Below, piece by piece: positions 1 to 9,332 of a stretch of 64,000 bases of DNA (the first letter of the stretch is position 1; every line of letters starts with the position of its first letter). The stretch comes from Mesobacillus maritimus (GTDB lineage: Bacteria; Bacillota; Bacilli; Bacillales; Cytobacillaceae). Where the stretch lies: positions 1-64,000 of the forward strand of contig NZ_JACWFH010000029.1 of NCBI RefSeq assembly GCF_019749255.1, written 5' to 3'. The notes beneath the pieces were generated by a model. The model had not been told where the DNA came from. It ran no database searches and saw nothing but the letters and a program-made list of their open reading frames with translations. The translations under genes and the position numbers were made by a program.

Positions 1-34
1 CATTTTTGTACATAATTAAATTAGCATTTCTAGG

Positions 35-222
35 AAACGGTCACAATGAAGGGCTCAATGTGCCCAAATAGGAAGGGAGAAGAGAGAAACGGTCACAATG
101 AAGAGCTCAATGTGACCAAATAGGAAGGGGGAAGAGGGAAACGGTCACAATAAAGAGCTCAATGTGACCAAATAGGAAGGGAGAAGAGAGAAACGGTCAC
201 AATGAAGAGCTCAATGTGCCCA
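35..222. repeat. 52-bp tandem repeat array A (3.6 copies)
   Basis: Units start at 35, 87, 139 and 191, exactly 52 bp apart; the last is partial. Each unit begins AAACGGTCACAAT and contains an imperfect dyad running from GGTCACA to TGTGACC around a central GAGCTC, followed by a purine-rich stretch. The first copy and the last have TGTGCCC in place of TGTGACC, which weakens the dyad. The array lies beyond the terminator of the xylosidase gene. There are no unique spacers, so it is not a CRISPR array. From 223 to 371 nothing else is recognisable. Confidence 0.9.
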
Positions 223-371
223 ATCCATCAAGGATAAAAGAAAAACAGTCACATTTAAAGAAAAAACAGTTCCGATTCTTGCAAATTACCAGAAGGTAAC
301 CGCAACACAACCGGCGGATGAATGATATAAAGCCTAACCAAAGGCAGTCTTGCTTCAACCGTTATTCATCA

Positions 372-405
372 TAAAAAAATGTGCCAGACACTAATGTCTA
401 GCACA
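372..405 (-). terminator. intrinsic terminator of the xylosidase operon
   Basis: Read on the minus strand, a hairpin with arms GTGC-TAGAC and GTCT-GGCAC (stem about 381-404) is followed by a run of seven T (373-379). It sits about 25 bp after the stop codon of the beta-xylosidase gene. Confidence 0.75.
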
Positions 406-427
406 CTAACAAACTATTTCGAGCTAA

Positions 428-1999
428 TTATAGTTCCTTATAATCAAAGTACTTAAAGTAACTAGGTTTAGCTTGTCCGCTTAAATCTTGGGCACATAAG
501 CCAACGAATGTACCTGTGAAACGAATATAATCCGCATCATCATCAGAAAGGTGACTGATATCGATTTTGTCGCCGATTAGGTTCCAGGTTTCTCCGTCAA
601 GGGAATAGGCGAATTGTAGCCATTGATCCTCGATGCTAGCTTTTAATTTGTAGCTAGACCCTTCAGGTAGGGAAACATCGCTTGCTAGTAGTTCATCGTA
701 TTTTCCGTGCTTTGTTTCGATGATTCCTAGGCAAGTTCCTAACTCTTCGTGATGAGTAACTCGTAGGTATACATGGTCATCGGTATCGTAGTATACAATC
801 ATCCCAGCCATTTGTTGAAAGGTGTCTGGGTTGAATTCGATTTCTGTTTCAATCTCCGTATGGAAGCTTTCTAGCCTTCTAGCAACCAGACTTTGGCGAT
901 GCATGGAACTCATCGATTCTCCGCCTTTAAGGGTGAGATAGCCTGGACGGTCCGTTAGCGAAATCCACTCCTCCCCAAACGGCCTTCTTAACGAATTCCA
1001 ATACTTCTTATAAGAGGTTTCTTTAAAATCATCATAATTACTTTCGTGTTCAACAGGATGAGCTGGCAAATCTGGTGCATCCACTTCCCATTGTGGATGG
1101 TTGCCACCCTCAACTCGAATCCAACCATCCTCTGTCCAGTACATTTTTTGGATGGCTGTTTCGCGCCCAAGAATACATTTTTTATCTACCACAGGACGTC
1201 CGCATAAATGCGCCATATACCATTCCCCGTTTTGTGTTTCGACCAAACATCCATGACCGGCCTTTTGGAGTTGCGTTAGGTCGCTTTGGTCTGAAGTCAG
1301 GATTGGATTGGTTGGATCAATTTCATATGGTCCAAAAAGCGACTCAGAACGAGCCATTGTCGCTGCGTGAGTGTACCATGTGCCACCCTCAGCTGTTAGC
1401 AAATAATAATAGCCATTTCGTTTATAGAGATGTGGTGCTTCTGTGAGTCCAAGCTCGGAGCCTTTGAAAATATTGCGAATCGGACCCACAAGTTTCTTTT
1501 CTTCCACCGAATATTCCTGGAGAGCAATCCCAGCAAATGAGTTGGTTCCTTTACGGAAATCCCAAATCATATTTACCAACCATTTCTTCCCGTCATCATC
1601 ATGGAAGAGGGAAGGATCAAACCCGCTGCTATTTAAGTAGATAGGTTCTGACCAAGGACCTTCAATATTTTCAGCGGTAACTAAATAGTTATGTGTGTCC
1701 TTAAACGCGCCCATTCTACTTTTTACATCTGTATAGATTAGATAGAAAAGACCGTCTGAATAGCTCAAACAAGGTGCCCAAACACCGCCAGAGTTTGGGT
1801 TTCCAATCATATCTAGCTGTGAGGCGCGTGTTAATGGATAGGGAAGTAGTTGCCAATTTACCATATCTTTAGAATGGTAGATTTGTACACCTGGAAACCA
1901 TTCGAATGTCGAAACGGCAATATAATAATCATCTTCCACTCTAAGAATAGACGGGTCAGGATGGTATCCTGGCAACACTGGATTCACTATTTTTGTCAT
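428..1999 (-). CDS. xynB: GH43 beta-xylosidase (last gene of xyloside/xylonate operon)
   Basis: Glycoside hydrolase family 43 enzyme of about 523 residues, the usual length of Bacillus XynB-type beta-1,4-xylosidases. It would release D-xylose from xylo-oligosaccharides. Visible family features: HPDPS near the N-terminus (catalytic base Asp), GFDPSLF around residue 130 (pKa-modulating Asp) and LTEAPH near 190 (acid Glu). A C-terminal beta-sandwich follows from about residue 320. No signal peptide is seen, so it is probably cytoplasmic and acts after uptake by the neighbouring symporter. The ATG at 1999 has GAGAGG about 9 nt upstream; a TTG one codon earlier (2002) is also possible. It is separated from the transporter gene by 315 bp with its own cre-like site, so it may also have a promoter of its own. 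Confidence 0.92.
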   Translation of the reverse strand: MTKIVNPVLPGYHPDPSILRVEDDYYIAVSTFEWFPGVQIYHSKDMVNWQLLPYPLTRASQLDMIGNPNSGGVWAPCLSYSDGLFYLIYTDVKSRMGAFKDTHNYLVTAENIEGPWSEPIYLNSSGFDPSLFHDDDGKKWLVNMIWDFRKGTNSFAGIALQEYSVEEKKLVGPIRNIFKGSELGLTEAPHLYKRNGYYYLLTAEGGTWYTHAATMARSESLFGPYEIDPTNPILTSDQSDLTQLQKAGHGCLVETQNGEWYMAHLCGRPVVDKKCILGRETAIQKMYWTEDGWIRVEGGNHPQWEVDAPDLPAHPVEHESNYDDFKETSYKKYWNSLRRPFGEEWISLTDRPGYLTLKGGESMSSMHRQSLVARRLESFHTEIETEIEFNPDTFQQMAGMIVYYDTDDHVYLRVTHHEELGTCLGIIETKHGKYDELLASDVSLPEGSSYKLKASIEDQWLQFAYSLDGETWNLIGDKIDISHLSDDDADYIRFTGTFVGLCAQDLSGQAKPSYFKYFDYKEL

Positions 2000-2002
2000 C
2001 AA

Positions 2003-2316
2003 TGAACATCCTCTCGTTTTTAATAAAAGTTATTGCTCAACTTGGTTGCTTGAAGATAAAATTGAGTAAATGTAAAACGGCATTAGAAACCGATTAAAGA
2101 ACTAGCTAACCTCATTATAGCCTACTGAATACCATTTTTTTCTTGAAATGGGTTAGAACAACAAACCTTACGTAACATCCCTAGTAAAAGAAGGAACGGA
2201 CTTACTGACAAAGATAGCAGAAAGAGCTAGATACGATTGTCATAAGTCCGAACTAAATCGATTTAGGAATGTGGCATAGGTAAGCGTTTGCTGTACTCTA
2301 TTAAAAGAACTACCTA
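2003..2316. other. intergenic region with long stem-loop and cre-like site
   Basis: No gene is visible. The arms CGGACTTA (2197-2204) and TAAGTCCG (2243-2250) are perfectly complementary, with inner GACA/TGTC pairing (2207-2210/2238-2241), giving a long interrupted stem-loop. At 2279-2292 the sequence resembles a CcpA cre box on the minus strand (AGCAAACGCTTACC), but the outermost bases do not fit the consensus. Both could influence expression of the downstream xylosidase; that is inference. Confidence 0.4.
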
Positions 2317-3717
2317 CTACGCGTTACGCGCTTGTAAATCACGAATGATTTGTGGATATTTTTTGTCTAGATTATAGAATAATAGTAGAACAATCATTAA
2401 TACGTTAATGCCCATTGGGATGTAGATAAACAGTGTTTGGATGGATTGTAGGGCAGATGCTGCTTGTACATCGGCGCCACCTACATATCCTCCGAAAGCT
2501 AGTACCCAACCAATGATGGCGGTTCCAAGACCACTACCAATTTTAATTCCCATGCTACCACCGCTATAAACCATTCCTTCATTACGAATACCTGTTTTCC
2601 ATTCGCCATATTCAATCGTATCGGCTAGTAGGGCAAACATACTTCCGTTAATTGGGGCTTTCCCAATTCCGCGAATAATGGTTCCAGCAACAATCATTGT
2701 CACACTTGAAAGGTCAATTAACATGACAAGGTAACCAATAAGTGTAATGAAAACCCCGACAATCATCGCATTTCTTTTTCCAAAACGCTTTGTAATTGGA
2801 GCAACAAAGACCATCCCTAAAAGGGTAAAGACTGTATAGGCAGTAGTGACAGCGCCTACAAGTAAAGTATTGTCAAGAATATAATCAGCGAAATAAACAA
2901 GAGCACCTGAGTTAAGAGCGTTCCAAATATACGTGATTAAAATAAAGGCAGTAACAATTCCCCAGTATTTATTTTTACTAAGTGTCATTAAGCTTTCTTT
3001 CAGTGGTACAGGTTTTACTTGTAGTTCTTTGTTAACAGGTTTTACGCGTTCTTTCGTTGTTTTAAAGGTAATAAAAAATAAAGTTGACCCGATTGCACCA
3101 AAGATTAAAAACGTATATACCCATCCAGATTGGTCGCCACCAAAGAAAGTTGCTAGTGGAAGCGTTAAGTTACTTACAAGCAGGACACCAATCAAGGCAA
3201 GACCCATACGGAAAACATTCAAGATTGACCTCTGATATTGATCCTGAGTAATCAATGAATTAAGTGTTCCATAAGGGACATTTAATCCTGTATAAACTAA
3301 ACATACTAAGTTATATGTAACGGCAATATAAACGACTTGCCAAGCAGTACTTACATCTGGAACGGCAAACAATAAAACCGCAGAGACAGCAAACGGTACA
3401 GCTAACCATAAAAGCCAAGGTCGTGCCTTCCCATGCTTCGATTTGGTTTTATCGATAATATAGCCCATTAATACATCGGTTACGCCATCAAAGACACGAG
3501 AGAATAACATAATCGAACCGACAATACCCGCTGCAATTCCGATGACATCTGTGTAGAAATAGACAATAAAAATACTCATCGCTTGCCAGATAAAGTTACT
3601 GGCTAAATCCCCTAGACCATAACCCACGCGTTCACTTAACTTAACCTTTTCACCGACGACAGGTGGCGGAGTTTGTTGATTCTGAGGGGGTTCATTCATT
3701 TTTAAATTTGAAGCCAT
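2317..3717 (-). CDS. GPH-family sugar:cation symporter (xyloside transporter, XynP/YicJ-like)
   Basis: Twelve-helix glycoside-pentoside-hexuronide (GPH/MelB) transporter of 466 residues. It shows the family signature RVFDGVTD in TM2 and the cytoplasmic loop KSKHGKARPWLLW. The first 30 residues are a Pro/Gln-rich hydrophilic extension. It sits directly upstream of the GH43 xylosidase and downstream of the xylonate dehydratase, so the substrate is probably xylobiose, another xyloside, or xylonate. AAGGAGGAATCTAT precedes the ATG, an excellent start. It is a paralogue of the orphan GPH gene at 31244-32614; they share the loop motif and the TM2 signature. Substrate assignment is inferred from context only. 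Confidence 0.9.
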   Translation of the reverse strand: MASNLKMNEPPQNQQTPPPVVGEKVKLSERVGYGLGDLASNFIWQAMSIFIVYFYTDVIGIAAGIVGSIMLFSRVFDGVTDVLMGYIIDKTKSKHGKARPWLLWLAVPFAVSAVLLFAVPDVSTAWQVVYIAVTYNLVCLVYTGLNVPYGTLNSLITQDQYQRSILNVFRMGLALIGVLLVSNLTLPLATFFGGDQSGWVYTFLIFGAIGSTLFFITFKTTKERVKPVNKELQVKPVPLKESLMTLSKNKYWGIVTAFILITYIWNALNSGALVYFADYILDNTLLVGAVTTAYTVFTLLGMVFVAPITKRFGKRNAMIVGVFITLIGYLVMLIDLSSVTMIVAGTIIRGIGKAPINGSMFALLADTIEYGEWKTGIRNEGMVYSGGSMGIKIGSGLGTAIIGWVLAFGGYVGGADVQAASALQSIQTLFIYIPMGINVLMIVLLLFYNLDKKYPQIIRDLQARNA

Positions 3718-3803
3718 ATAGATTCCTCCTTAATGGTGTAGGAAAGGGAAGGGACTGCTTATGCTTCTTTCTAGGAATACCAGAACCTTCCCATCCTTTC
3801 TTT

Positions 3804-5786
3804 CTAAATCGTTGTTTTTTCTTTTGCTAAGGCTTTCATTCCTGCTTCTAATACTTCAATAATTCGGTCTGTGTCATAAACACTTCCTCGCCATGTTCCA
3901 CCACTTGCGGACTGAAGTGCCGCCCATAAACGGGTATCGTCTGGAAGGTTCGGGTCAGGTTTCAGGTCAGGGTGTGGCTCACGCTCATTTAGGATTGCTG
4001 TTCCTTCTTCTACCGTTGTTCGTTTGTTCAATGTACCAACAAAGTTAACGGACCCTACCAATCCAACACAGTCCACAATGATTTCGATAAGATCGCCATT
4101 TCGTAATTTCCCTATTGGGCCACCGCCTAAAGCTTCTGGACCTACATGACCGATACAAGCACCTGTCGAAACGCCTGAGAACCGTGCATCTGTGATGAGG
4201 GAAACATGCTTGCCAAAAGGCAAATATTTTAAGGCAGAGGTTAATTGATAGGTTTCTTCCATCCCAGTTCCAGAAGGACCGCCACCCATAACAACCATGA
4301 TGTCGCCAGCTTCAATAGCTCCTGTTTTAATCGCTTTGATTGCTGACCTTTCAGAAGTAAATACTTTTGCTACGCCAGTATGTCGATAGAAACCATCTTC
4401 TCCTACTTTAGAAGGGTCGATGCTGGTTGATTTGATTACAGAACCTTCAGGTGCAATATTTCCTGTAGGGAAGGTAACGGTTGAGGTAAGTCCTCTTTCT
4501 TTCGCCTTCTCTGGGTTCATAATGACATCGTCAGGAGAGACTCCATCGGCTTCAATTAAACGCTTTCTTATCGCAGCGCGGCGTTCAGACTTTTCCCACC
4601 AGTCAAGGTTTTCACCTAGGGTTTGACCTGTCACGGTAAGGACATCTTCATGTAAAAGCCCCAATTTTCTCAAATGAAGCATAACCTCAGGGACTCCACC
4701 TGCTAAGAAAACGCGGACGGTTGGATGATGATCCGGTCCATTCGGCAGGACACTGACTAAACGCGGAGTCTTTCGGTTGATTCGTACCCAATCTTCAACT
4801 GTAGGAATATGACATTTAGCGGCATGTGCAATCGCTGGAATATGCAGTAATAGATTTGTAGATCCACCAAACGCAGCATGAACCACCATCGCATTTTCGA
4901 TGGCTTTATCCGTTAGAATATCCTTCGTTGTAACCTTGTTTTTCTGCATTTCTAACGCTGCCCGTGCAGACTGACGAGCCATTTCTGCCCAGATTGGCTG
5001 ACCGGAAGGCGCTAGTGCGGAATGAGTTATTGCCATTCCGAGTGCTTCCGCAACAACTTGAGCTGTAGCAGCCGTACCTAGGAACTGACAGCCACCACCA
5101 GGAGTTGCGCAGGCCACACAACCAAGCTCCGCAGCTTCTTTTAGGGAAATCTCTTTATTGGCAAATCTTGCGCCAATCGTTTGAATTTTACCGGCATCTT
5201 CTCCAACAGTCGGGGGAAGGGTAACTCCACCAGGGACAATGACGGTCGGTAAATCATGCATGCCTGCAAGGGCAATCGTCATGGCTGGTAGACCTTTATC
5301 GCAGGTTGCGACACCAATTACCGCTTTACGTGTAGGAAGAGAACGAATTAACCTCCTGTACACGATAGCCGCGTCGTTTCGAAATGGAAATGAATCAAAC
5401 ATGCCGGTCGTTCCTTGAGAGCGTCCGTCACAAGGGTCACTAACGAATCCCGCAAACGGAACACCCTTTTGTTCGCGAATTTCTTTCGCTGCCTCTGCCA
5501 TCAAAATGTCGACTTCCCAGTGGCCGGTATGATAACCAAGTGCGATTGGGCTGCCATCATGATCACGGATACCACCCTTTGTACCAAGGATCAGCACCTG
5601 TGTTCCAAGAAGGTCTTTAGGCTCCCAACCCATGCCAACGTTTTGGGAAAGTCCAAACAAATCTCCACTCGGGGACTCTTCAAGCATTTGGGGCGTCAAG
5701 GGAAGTGTCCCAATTGGCCCCTTTGCATGGGTCTTTACTTTGTATAGCGATTCGTCTTCTGTTGTGAAAATGGAATGAAATGACAT
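3804..5786 (-). CDS. D-xylonate dehydratase, YjhG/YagF family (IlvD/Edd superfamily)
   Basis: 660 residues, the length of the YjhG/YagF branch of the IlvD/Edd dehydratases, clearly longer than ordinary IlvD (about 555). It would convert D-xylonate to 2-keto-3-deoxy-D-xylonate. Candidate Fe-S ligands are visible: Cys119 (SDPCDG), Cys162 (ATCDKG) and Cys233 (GGGCQFLG). The start ATG has GGGAGAG 7-8 nt upstream. It lies 87 bp upstream of the symporter gene and 106 bp after the aldolase gene on the same strand, the same dehydratase-aldolase pairing as E. coli yagEF/yjhHG. No xylose dehydrogenase or xylonolactonase is present in the window, so either xylonate is taken up directly or those genes are elsewhere. 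Confidence 0.9.
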   Translation of the reverse strand: MSFHSIFTTEDESLYKVKTHAKGPIGTLPLTPQMLEESPSGDLFGLSQNVGMGWEPKDLLGTQVLILGTKGGIRDHDGSPIALGYHTGHWEVDILMAEAAKEIREQKGVPFAGFVSDPCDGRSQGTTGMFDSFPFRNDAAIVYRRLIRSLPTRKAVIGVATCDKGLPAMTIALAGMHDLPTVIVPGGVTLPPTVGEDAGKIQTIGARFANKEISLKEAAELGCVACATPGGGCQFLGTAATAQVVAEALGMAITHSALAPSGQPIWAEMARQSARAALEMQKNKVTTKDILTDKAIENAMVVHAAFGGSTNLLLHIPAIAHAAKCHIPTVEDWVRINRKTPRLVSVLPNGPDHHPTVRVFLAGGVPEVMLHLRKLGLLHEDVLTVTGQTLGENLDWWEKSERRAAIRKRLIEADGVSPDDVIMNPEKAKERGLTSTVTFPTGNIAPEGSVIKSTSIDPSKVGEDGFYRHTGVAKVFTSERSAIKAIKTGAIEAGDIMVVMGGGPSGTGMEETYQLTSALKYLPFGKHVSLITDARFSGVSTGACIGHVGPEALGGGPIGKLRNGDLIEIIVDCVGLVGSVNFVGTLNKRTTVEEGTAILNEREPHPDLKPDPNLPDDTRLWAALQSASGGTWRGSVYDTDRIIEVLEAGMKALAKEKTTI

Positions 5787-5892
5787 CGAATCTCTCCCGT
5801 TTTTAAGATTTTATTTCTATTAAGCTAGGAATCTTGTGAATGATTTAATGTGAAAATTAGTTTCATCCTTAAGAATTTTCCGAATTCAAAAG

Positions 5893-6828
5893 TCAACGAG
5901 TGCTTCCGCTTTTTAACCCAGGAAGGACATTGGCTAAAGCTAAAATGTCTTTTACTTGTTGTTTCTTTTCGTCGCAAAGTGGTCTGGAAGGTGGGAGGAC
6001 ATCGGTTGAAATGTTTAATCCGCACAGTTTCGTTGCTTCCTTCACGACATTGACAAACGGGCTATCAATTTGATAAAGAAGTGGAAGGATGGCTAATTGC
6101 TTATGAAGGGCCACAGCCTTCTCCAAATCCCCACTGTTAAAAGCATTGTAGATGCCTACAGAAAGTTGTGGAGCAAAGTTTCCACTCGCAGAAATGGTTC
6201 CATCGCCGCCGAGTTGAAGTGTATTTAATAAATGGTTATCAAACCCACTAAAAACGGCAAAATGAGGGTGCTTCTTTTTGACCTTTAAAATCATTTCTTG
6301 TATATGGCCAACAGAATCAATGGTCTCTTTAATTCCAACAATATTCGGGTGTTGGTCAACAAGAGCACATACAAAATCAGGAGATAAGTCTTGGCCCGTA
6401 AGGTTTGGAAAATTATACAATAGAATCGGAAGATCTACCGAATTGGCGATATCACGATAATGTTTAAAAAGATTTTCTTCTGTTAACTGCCAGTAATACG
6501 GATTAATGACAACAACTGCATCCGCACCAATCTGTTGTGCATGCTGACTTAACATAACAACTTCTCGTGTACTTGTGCTTCCTGTTCCGATTAAAACTGG
6601 TACCCTTTTGTTTGTGTAGCGAACGGCAAATTCTGCAACAGCTTTTCGCTCTTCTACTGACATTTGGGAGAACTCGCCGCCAGTCCCAAGGAAAAACAAG
6701 CCGTCAACCCCTGCTTCAATTAAGCTATCAATAAGGAGCCCTTGTTCCTCTTCATTTAACTTTCCTTGTTGATTAAGAATTGTTGATACTGGGGGAATAA
6801 TCCCCTTAAAAATTGTTGTTTTATCCAT
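5893..6828 (-). CDS. 2-keto-3-deoxy-aldonate aldolase, YagE/YjhH-like (DapA superfamily)
   Basis: 311-residue class I aldolase of the dihydrodipicolinate synthase superfamily. Schiff-base Lys167 lies in GIKET, the conserved Tyr138 in LLYNFP, and the substrate-binding GTGGEF loop is near residue 48. Next to a YjhG-type dehydratase the likely reaction is cleavage of 2-keto-3-deoxy-D-xylonate to pyruvate and glycolaldehyde (Dahms pathway) rather than lysine synthesis. It is the first gene of the minus-strand operon: AAGGAGG precedes the ATG and a promoter lies about 160 bp upstream. Glycolaldehyde-using enzymes are not seen nearby. Confidence 0.9.
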   Translation of the reverse strand: MDKTTIFKGIIPPVSTILNQQGKLNEEEQGLLIDSLIEAGVDGLFFLGTGGEFSQMSVEERKAVAEFAVRYTNKRVPVLIGTGSTSTREVVMLSQHAQQIGADAVVVINPYYWQLTEENLFKHYRDIANSVDLPILLYNFPNLTGQDLSPDFVCALVDQHPNIVGIKETIDSVGHIQEMILKVKKKHPHFAVFSGFDNHLLNTLQLGGDGTISASGNFAPQLSVGIYNAFNSGDLEKAVALHKQLAILPLLYQIDSPFVNVVKEATKLCGLNISTDVLPPSRPLCDEKKQQVKDILALANVLPGLKSGSTR

Positions 6829-6948
6829 TCTGAACCTCCTTAGTTTTTATCGTGTAAGATAGAGAGACCAAGAACTTTACAAAGATTGATTTGTGGAAAC
6901 TCTTCTAGAATCTGTGAAAACAATGGATATTTGAGGGTGTTTTACATT

Positions 6949-6965
6949 ATAAAACTAAGTTTTAT
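6949..6965. promoter_or_regulatory. 17-bp perfect inverted repeat, candidate operator of the xylonate operon
   Basis: ATAAAACT and AGTTTTAT flank a single A. It lies just downstream of the predicted -10 box of the aldolase promoter, where a repressor would block transcription. The neighbouring IclR remnant makes an IclR-type operator plausible, but this is inference. Confidence 0.45.
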
Positions 6966-6986
6966 TATTTTGTATAACATGGAACG

Positions 6987-7016
6987 ATTATAGCATATCA
7001 CCTAAAATGAAAGCAA
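6987..7016 (-). promoter_or_regulatory. promoter of the xylonate/xyloside operon
   Basis: On the minus strand TTGCTT (7016-7011), an 18-bp spacer and TATAAT (6992-6987) form a good sigma-A promoter, about 160 bp upstream of the aldolase start. Confidence 0.6.
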
Positions 7017-7156
7017 TTACATTTTGAGAGATGGTAAGATTCTGGTTTTTCTCATCTGGTAATGTATATGGGTTTCACTATATAGTTAACCCACTAGAGA
7101 AAAGTTTGATATAGTAGTAAATTGTTAGAAAAATTTAAGGAACATGAGGGGAGTTT

Positions 7157-7255
7157 ATGCAGATCATCCAATCAGTCCAAGGCTTCCTTCAAATAGTAGA
7201 TTTAATCACCGAGCATACGATTGAGCTTAAAATTACTAAGGTAGGTAAGTCATGA
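7157..7255 (+). pseudogene. remnant of an IclR-family regulator (N-terminal 32 codons)
   Basis: ATG with GAGGGGAG upstream opens a 32-codon frame whose product starts MQIIQSV, continues LQIVDLITEH and then ELKITKVGKS before a stop. This is the typical opening of IclR-type winged-helix regulators (M-Q-x-I-Q-S-V, then L-x-I-L/V-D-L-I). The remaining roughly 220 residues are missing; the downstream 62-codon frame at 7265 is not recognisable as IclR. It is divergent from a yagE/yagF-like operon, and in E. coli yagEF is regulated by the IclR protein XynR (YagI). I infer a decayed local regulator. Confidence 0.5.
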
Positions 7256-7574
7256 GTTCTAGTTATGGCCAAACAATCTCAATCATTCCTTAGAACAGAT
7301 TATTGGATTGCTCCTGTATATGCAGATTTAATGTATGCAAACGATTTTCATCTTTTAGCGAGAATACTGGATAGAGGGATGTGCCACGTACATCTCTTTT
7401 TATTGTACAAAGTAACAAATCAGGCTGTTGAATTTAGGAGAGTAATAATTTAATAGGAAAAAACACGGAAAATGCTAAAATCATGGAGAATCTTAGAAGG
7501 AAGCAACGAAAAAAATAAATATTTTTATCTTGCTCTCTGGATTTGTCTATGATACTATCAACTTAGTTAATCAA

Positions 7575-7720
7575 TGCAAACGTTTTCCTTTGTTGCTGAA
7601 ACCGTTGCTAGATTAAATAGATAACTTTAATGGATTTTATTTTTGGGTAAGTTTGTAAGCGCTTATATTAAATGAAAAGAACTCATTTTTTATTTAATTA
7701 TTTGTGCAAACGAATTCACA
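7575..7720. promoter_or_regulatory. three LacI/CcpA-type operator-like sites upstream of the alpha-glucoside locus
   Basis: TGCAAACGTTTTCC (7575-7588), TTGTAAGCGCTTATA (7653-7667) and TGTGCAAACGAATTCACA (7703-7720) lie within 180 bp upstream of the binding-protein gene. The middle one is close to the CcpA cre consensus. The outer two share GCAAACG and resemble half-palindromic LacI-family operators; a related GCGCAAACGATTTCGC occurs at 12247-12262 after the LacI gene. Upstream, from 7256 to 7560, no gene is supported. Likely binders are the LacI regulator encoded downstream and CcpA. Confidence 0.55.
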
Positions 7721-7756
7721 AAAAATCTTAATGGTGGATAGGGAGAGTGTATGTAG

Positions 7757-9046
7757 ATGAAGTTTTATGTGAAAGCAGCTTCAGCTTTAGCGTTATCAGG
7801 TTTGTTACTAGCAGGTTGTGGATCTGCAGATGAAGGCAGTAAGGATACAGCTTCTAAAGACAAAGTAACAATTGATATTTTCCAAAATAAAGTAGAGTTT
7901 AAGACCCAATTTGAAGAATTGGTTGCTCAATATCAAGAAGAAAATCCTGATATCAAAATCAATGTCAAAACAGTTGGTGGCGGTACGGATTATGCACCAG
8001 TCCTTAAATCTTCATTCTCATCAGGAGAAAACATTGATATCTTCAACCTTGTAGGACCACAAGATGTAATTGACTATAAAGACTATTTAACAGACCTTTC
8101 AGATACGGCAGCTGCTGAGGCGGCATTAGACGGAACATTGGCTACAGTTCAAGAAGGGGAAGAGATTCTTGGATTACCCGTTAACCAAGAAGGATATGGC
8201 CTAGTTTATAACAAAGCGATTTTTGAGAAAGCGGGTATTGACCCAAGCACAATCCTTTCTTACGAAGACTTAGAAAAAGCAGTTAAAACCCTTGATAGCA
8301 AAAAGGACGAGCTAGAAATTGAAGCGGTATTTGCTCTTCCAGGAAAAGAAGCTTGGGTTCTTGGCGACCACTTAGCGAATGCATTTTTAGCAGATGAATT
8401 CAATCATTCTGTTACGGAATCATTTAATGCGGATACAGTGAAGTTCGAAAAAGGACAGGAAATGAAAAGATTCCTAGATTTACAGAACGATTACTCTATT
8501 CAACCGGTTCTAAGCCTTGACTACTCTCAACAAGTTGAAGAGTACTTCTCACTAGGAAGAGTTGCGATGATTCAACAAGGAAACTGGGTGTATGCTTCTG
8601 TTGAGCAAATGGATCCTGAATTAGCGGAAAACATTGGGATTCTACCAATTCCTGTAGAAGGCTATGAAGGCAGCATCCCTGTTGGCGTATCAAGTTACTG
8701 GGCTGTAAATGCAAAGTCAGATGATGCAGAAGTACAAGCAGCTAAAGATTTCTTAGACTGGATGTACACATCTGATACAGGGAAAGAAGCCGTGTTAACG
8801 CAATTTAAATTTATCCCTGCTTACGATGGCTATGATACCGATAAAATTTCTGATCCACTTTCACAAGACGTTTATCGTTATGCTTCTGAAGGAAAGACGA
8901 TTGGCTGGATTTTCGCCGGTTACCCTAGTAACCCATGGGGCACAGGCGTAGCTGGTCCGAATATGCAACAATATATCGATGGCAAAATGACTTGGGATGA
9001 AGTTGAGGCAGACTCAATCAAGCAGTGGGAAGAAAAGCGTAAATAA
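7757..9046 (+). CDS. ABC sugar-binding lipoprotein (family 1 extracellular solute-binding protein)
   Basis: 429-residue family 1 solute-binding protein. A lipoprotein signal peptide with lipobox LLAGC places the lipidated Cys at residue 21, so it is anchored outside the membrane. It would capture an oligosaccharide, probably an alpha-glucoside, for the two permeases encoded 330 bp downstream. No ATPase gene is in the cluster; such CUT1 systems usually share an MsmX-type ATPase. A terminator-like hairpin separates it from the permeases, which would give an excess of binding protein over permease. The upstream operator-like sites suggest sugar-responsive control with catabolite repression. Confidence 0.92.
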   Translation: MKFYVKAASALALSGLLLAGCGSADEGSKDTASKDKVTIDIFQNKVEFKTQFEELVAQYQEENPDIKINVKTVGGGTDYAPVLKSSFSSGENIDIFNLVGPQDVIDYKDYLTDLSDTAAAEAALDGTLATVQEGEEILGLPVNQEGYGLVYNKAIFEKAGIDPSTILSYEDLEKAVKTLDSKKDELEIEAVFALPGKEAWVLGDHLANAFLADEFNHSVTESFNADTVKFEKGQEMKRFLDLQNDYSIQPVLSLDYSQQVEEYFSLGRVAMIQQGNWVYASVEQMDPELAENIGILPIPVEGYEGSIPVGVSSYWAVNAKSDDAEVQAAKDFLDWMYTSDTGKEAVLTQFKFIPAYDGYDTDKISDPLSQDVYRYASEGKTIGWIFAGYPSNPWGTGVAGPNMQQYIDGKMTWDEVEADSIKQWEEKRK

Positions 9047-9057
9047 TAGTTAAAGAA

Positions 9058-9103
9058 GGCTAACAAAACAGGCTAACCTAGCTGTTCTGTTAGCTTTATT
9101 TTT
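9058..9103 (+). terminator. intercistronic terminator/attenuator after the binding-protein gene
   Basis: GGCTAACAAAACAG (9058-9071) pairs with CTGTTCTGTTAGC (9082-9094) and is followed by a T-rich run. It would attenuate rather than abolish readthrough to the permeases. Confidence 0.7.
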
Positions 9104-9141
9104 CAAAAGGCTTTGTTAAAGTATACTGTTGATTTCACACT

Positions 9142-9332
9142 GTTGATTGGAGCGGAAGGCACGAAGACTCCTCGAAAATGAACTGCACATTTTCTCGTGC
9201 GTGGGCAAATTCAAGGATGTCATTCAGTGTCCTGCGGGAGTACGGGGCAGGGGAGACCCCACAGGCGCTAAAGCGCCGAGGAGGCTCCCCGGCACGCCCG
9301 CGGAAAGCGAAGTGCCTGGAGCGGAAATCAAC
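9142..9332. repeat. dispersed Bacillaceae GC-rich palindromic repeat (long variant)
   Basis: The element has GTTGATT at one end and AATCAAC at the other, with GGAGCGG directly repeated just inside each end (9149 and 9318). Between lie GC-rich complementary blocks (CTCCTGCGGGAG-like, GGGGAGACCCC, GAGGAGGCTCCCC). I know this type as a repeat scattered between genes in many Bacillus genomes. This copy has about 60 bp inserted between ACTCCT and GCGGGAG. Its GC content stands well above the surroundings. Open frames crossing it (9147, 9178) are not genes in that part; the permease starts after it. Confidence 0.75.

Noticed and set aside
1075-1446. 123-codon plus-strand frame
   Set aside because: Reverse shadow of the GH43 xylosidase, without start signals.
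7265-7453. 62-codon frame after the IclR remnant
   Set aside because: No ribosome site and no IclR-like or other similarity that I can see; probably decayed sequence.
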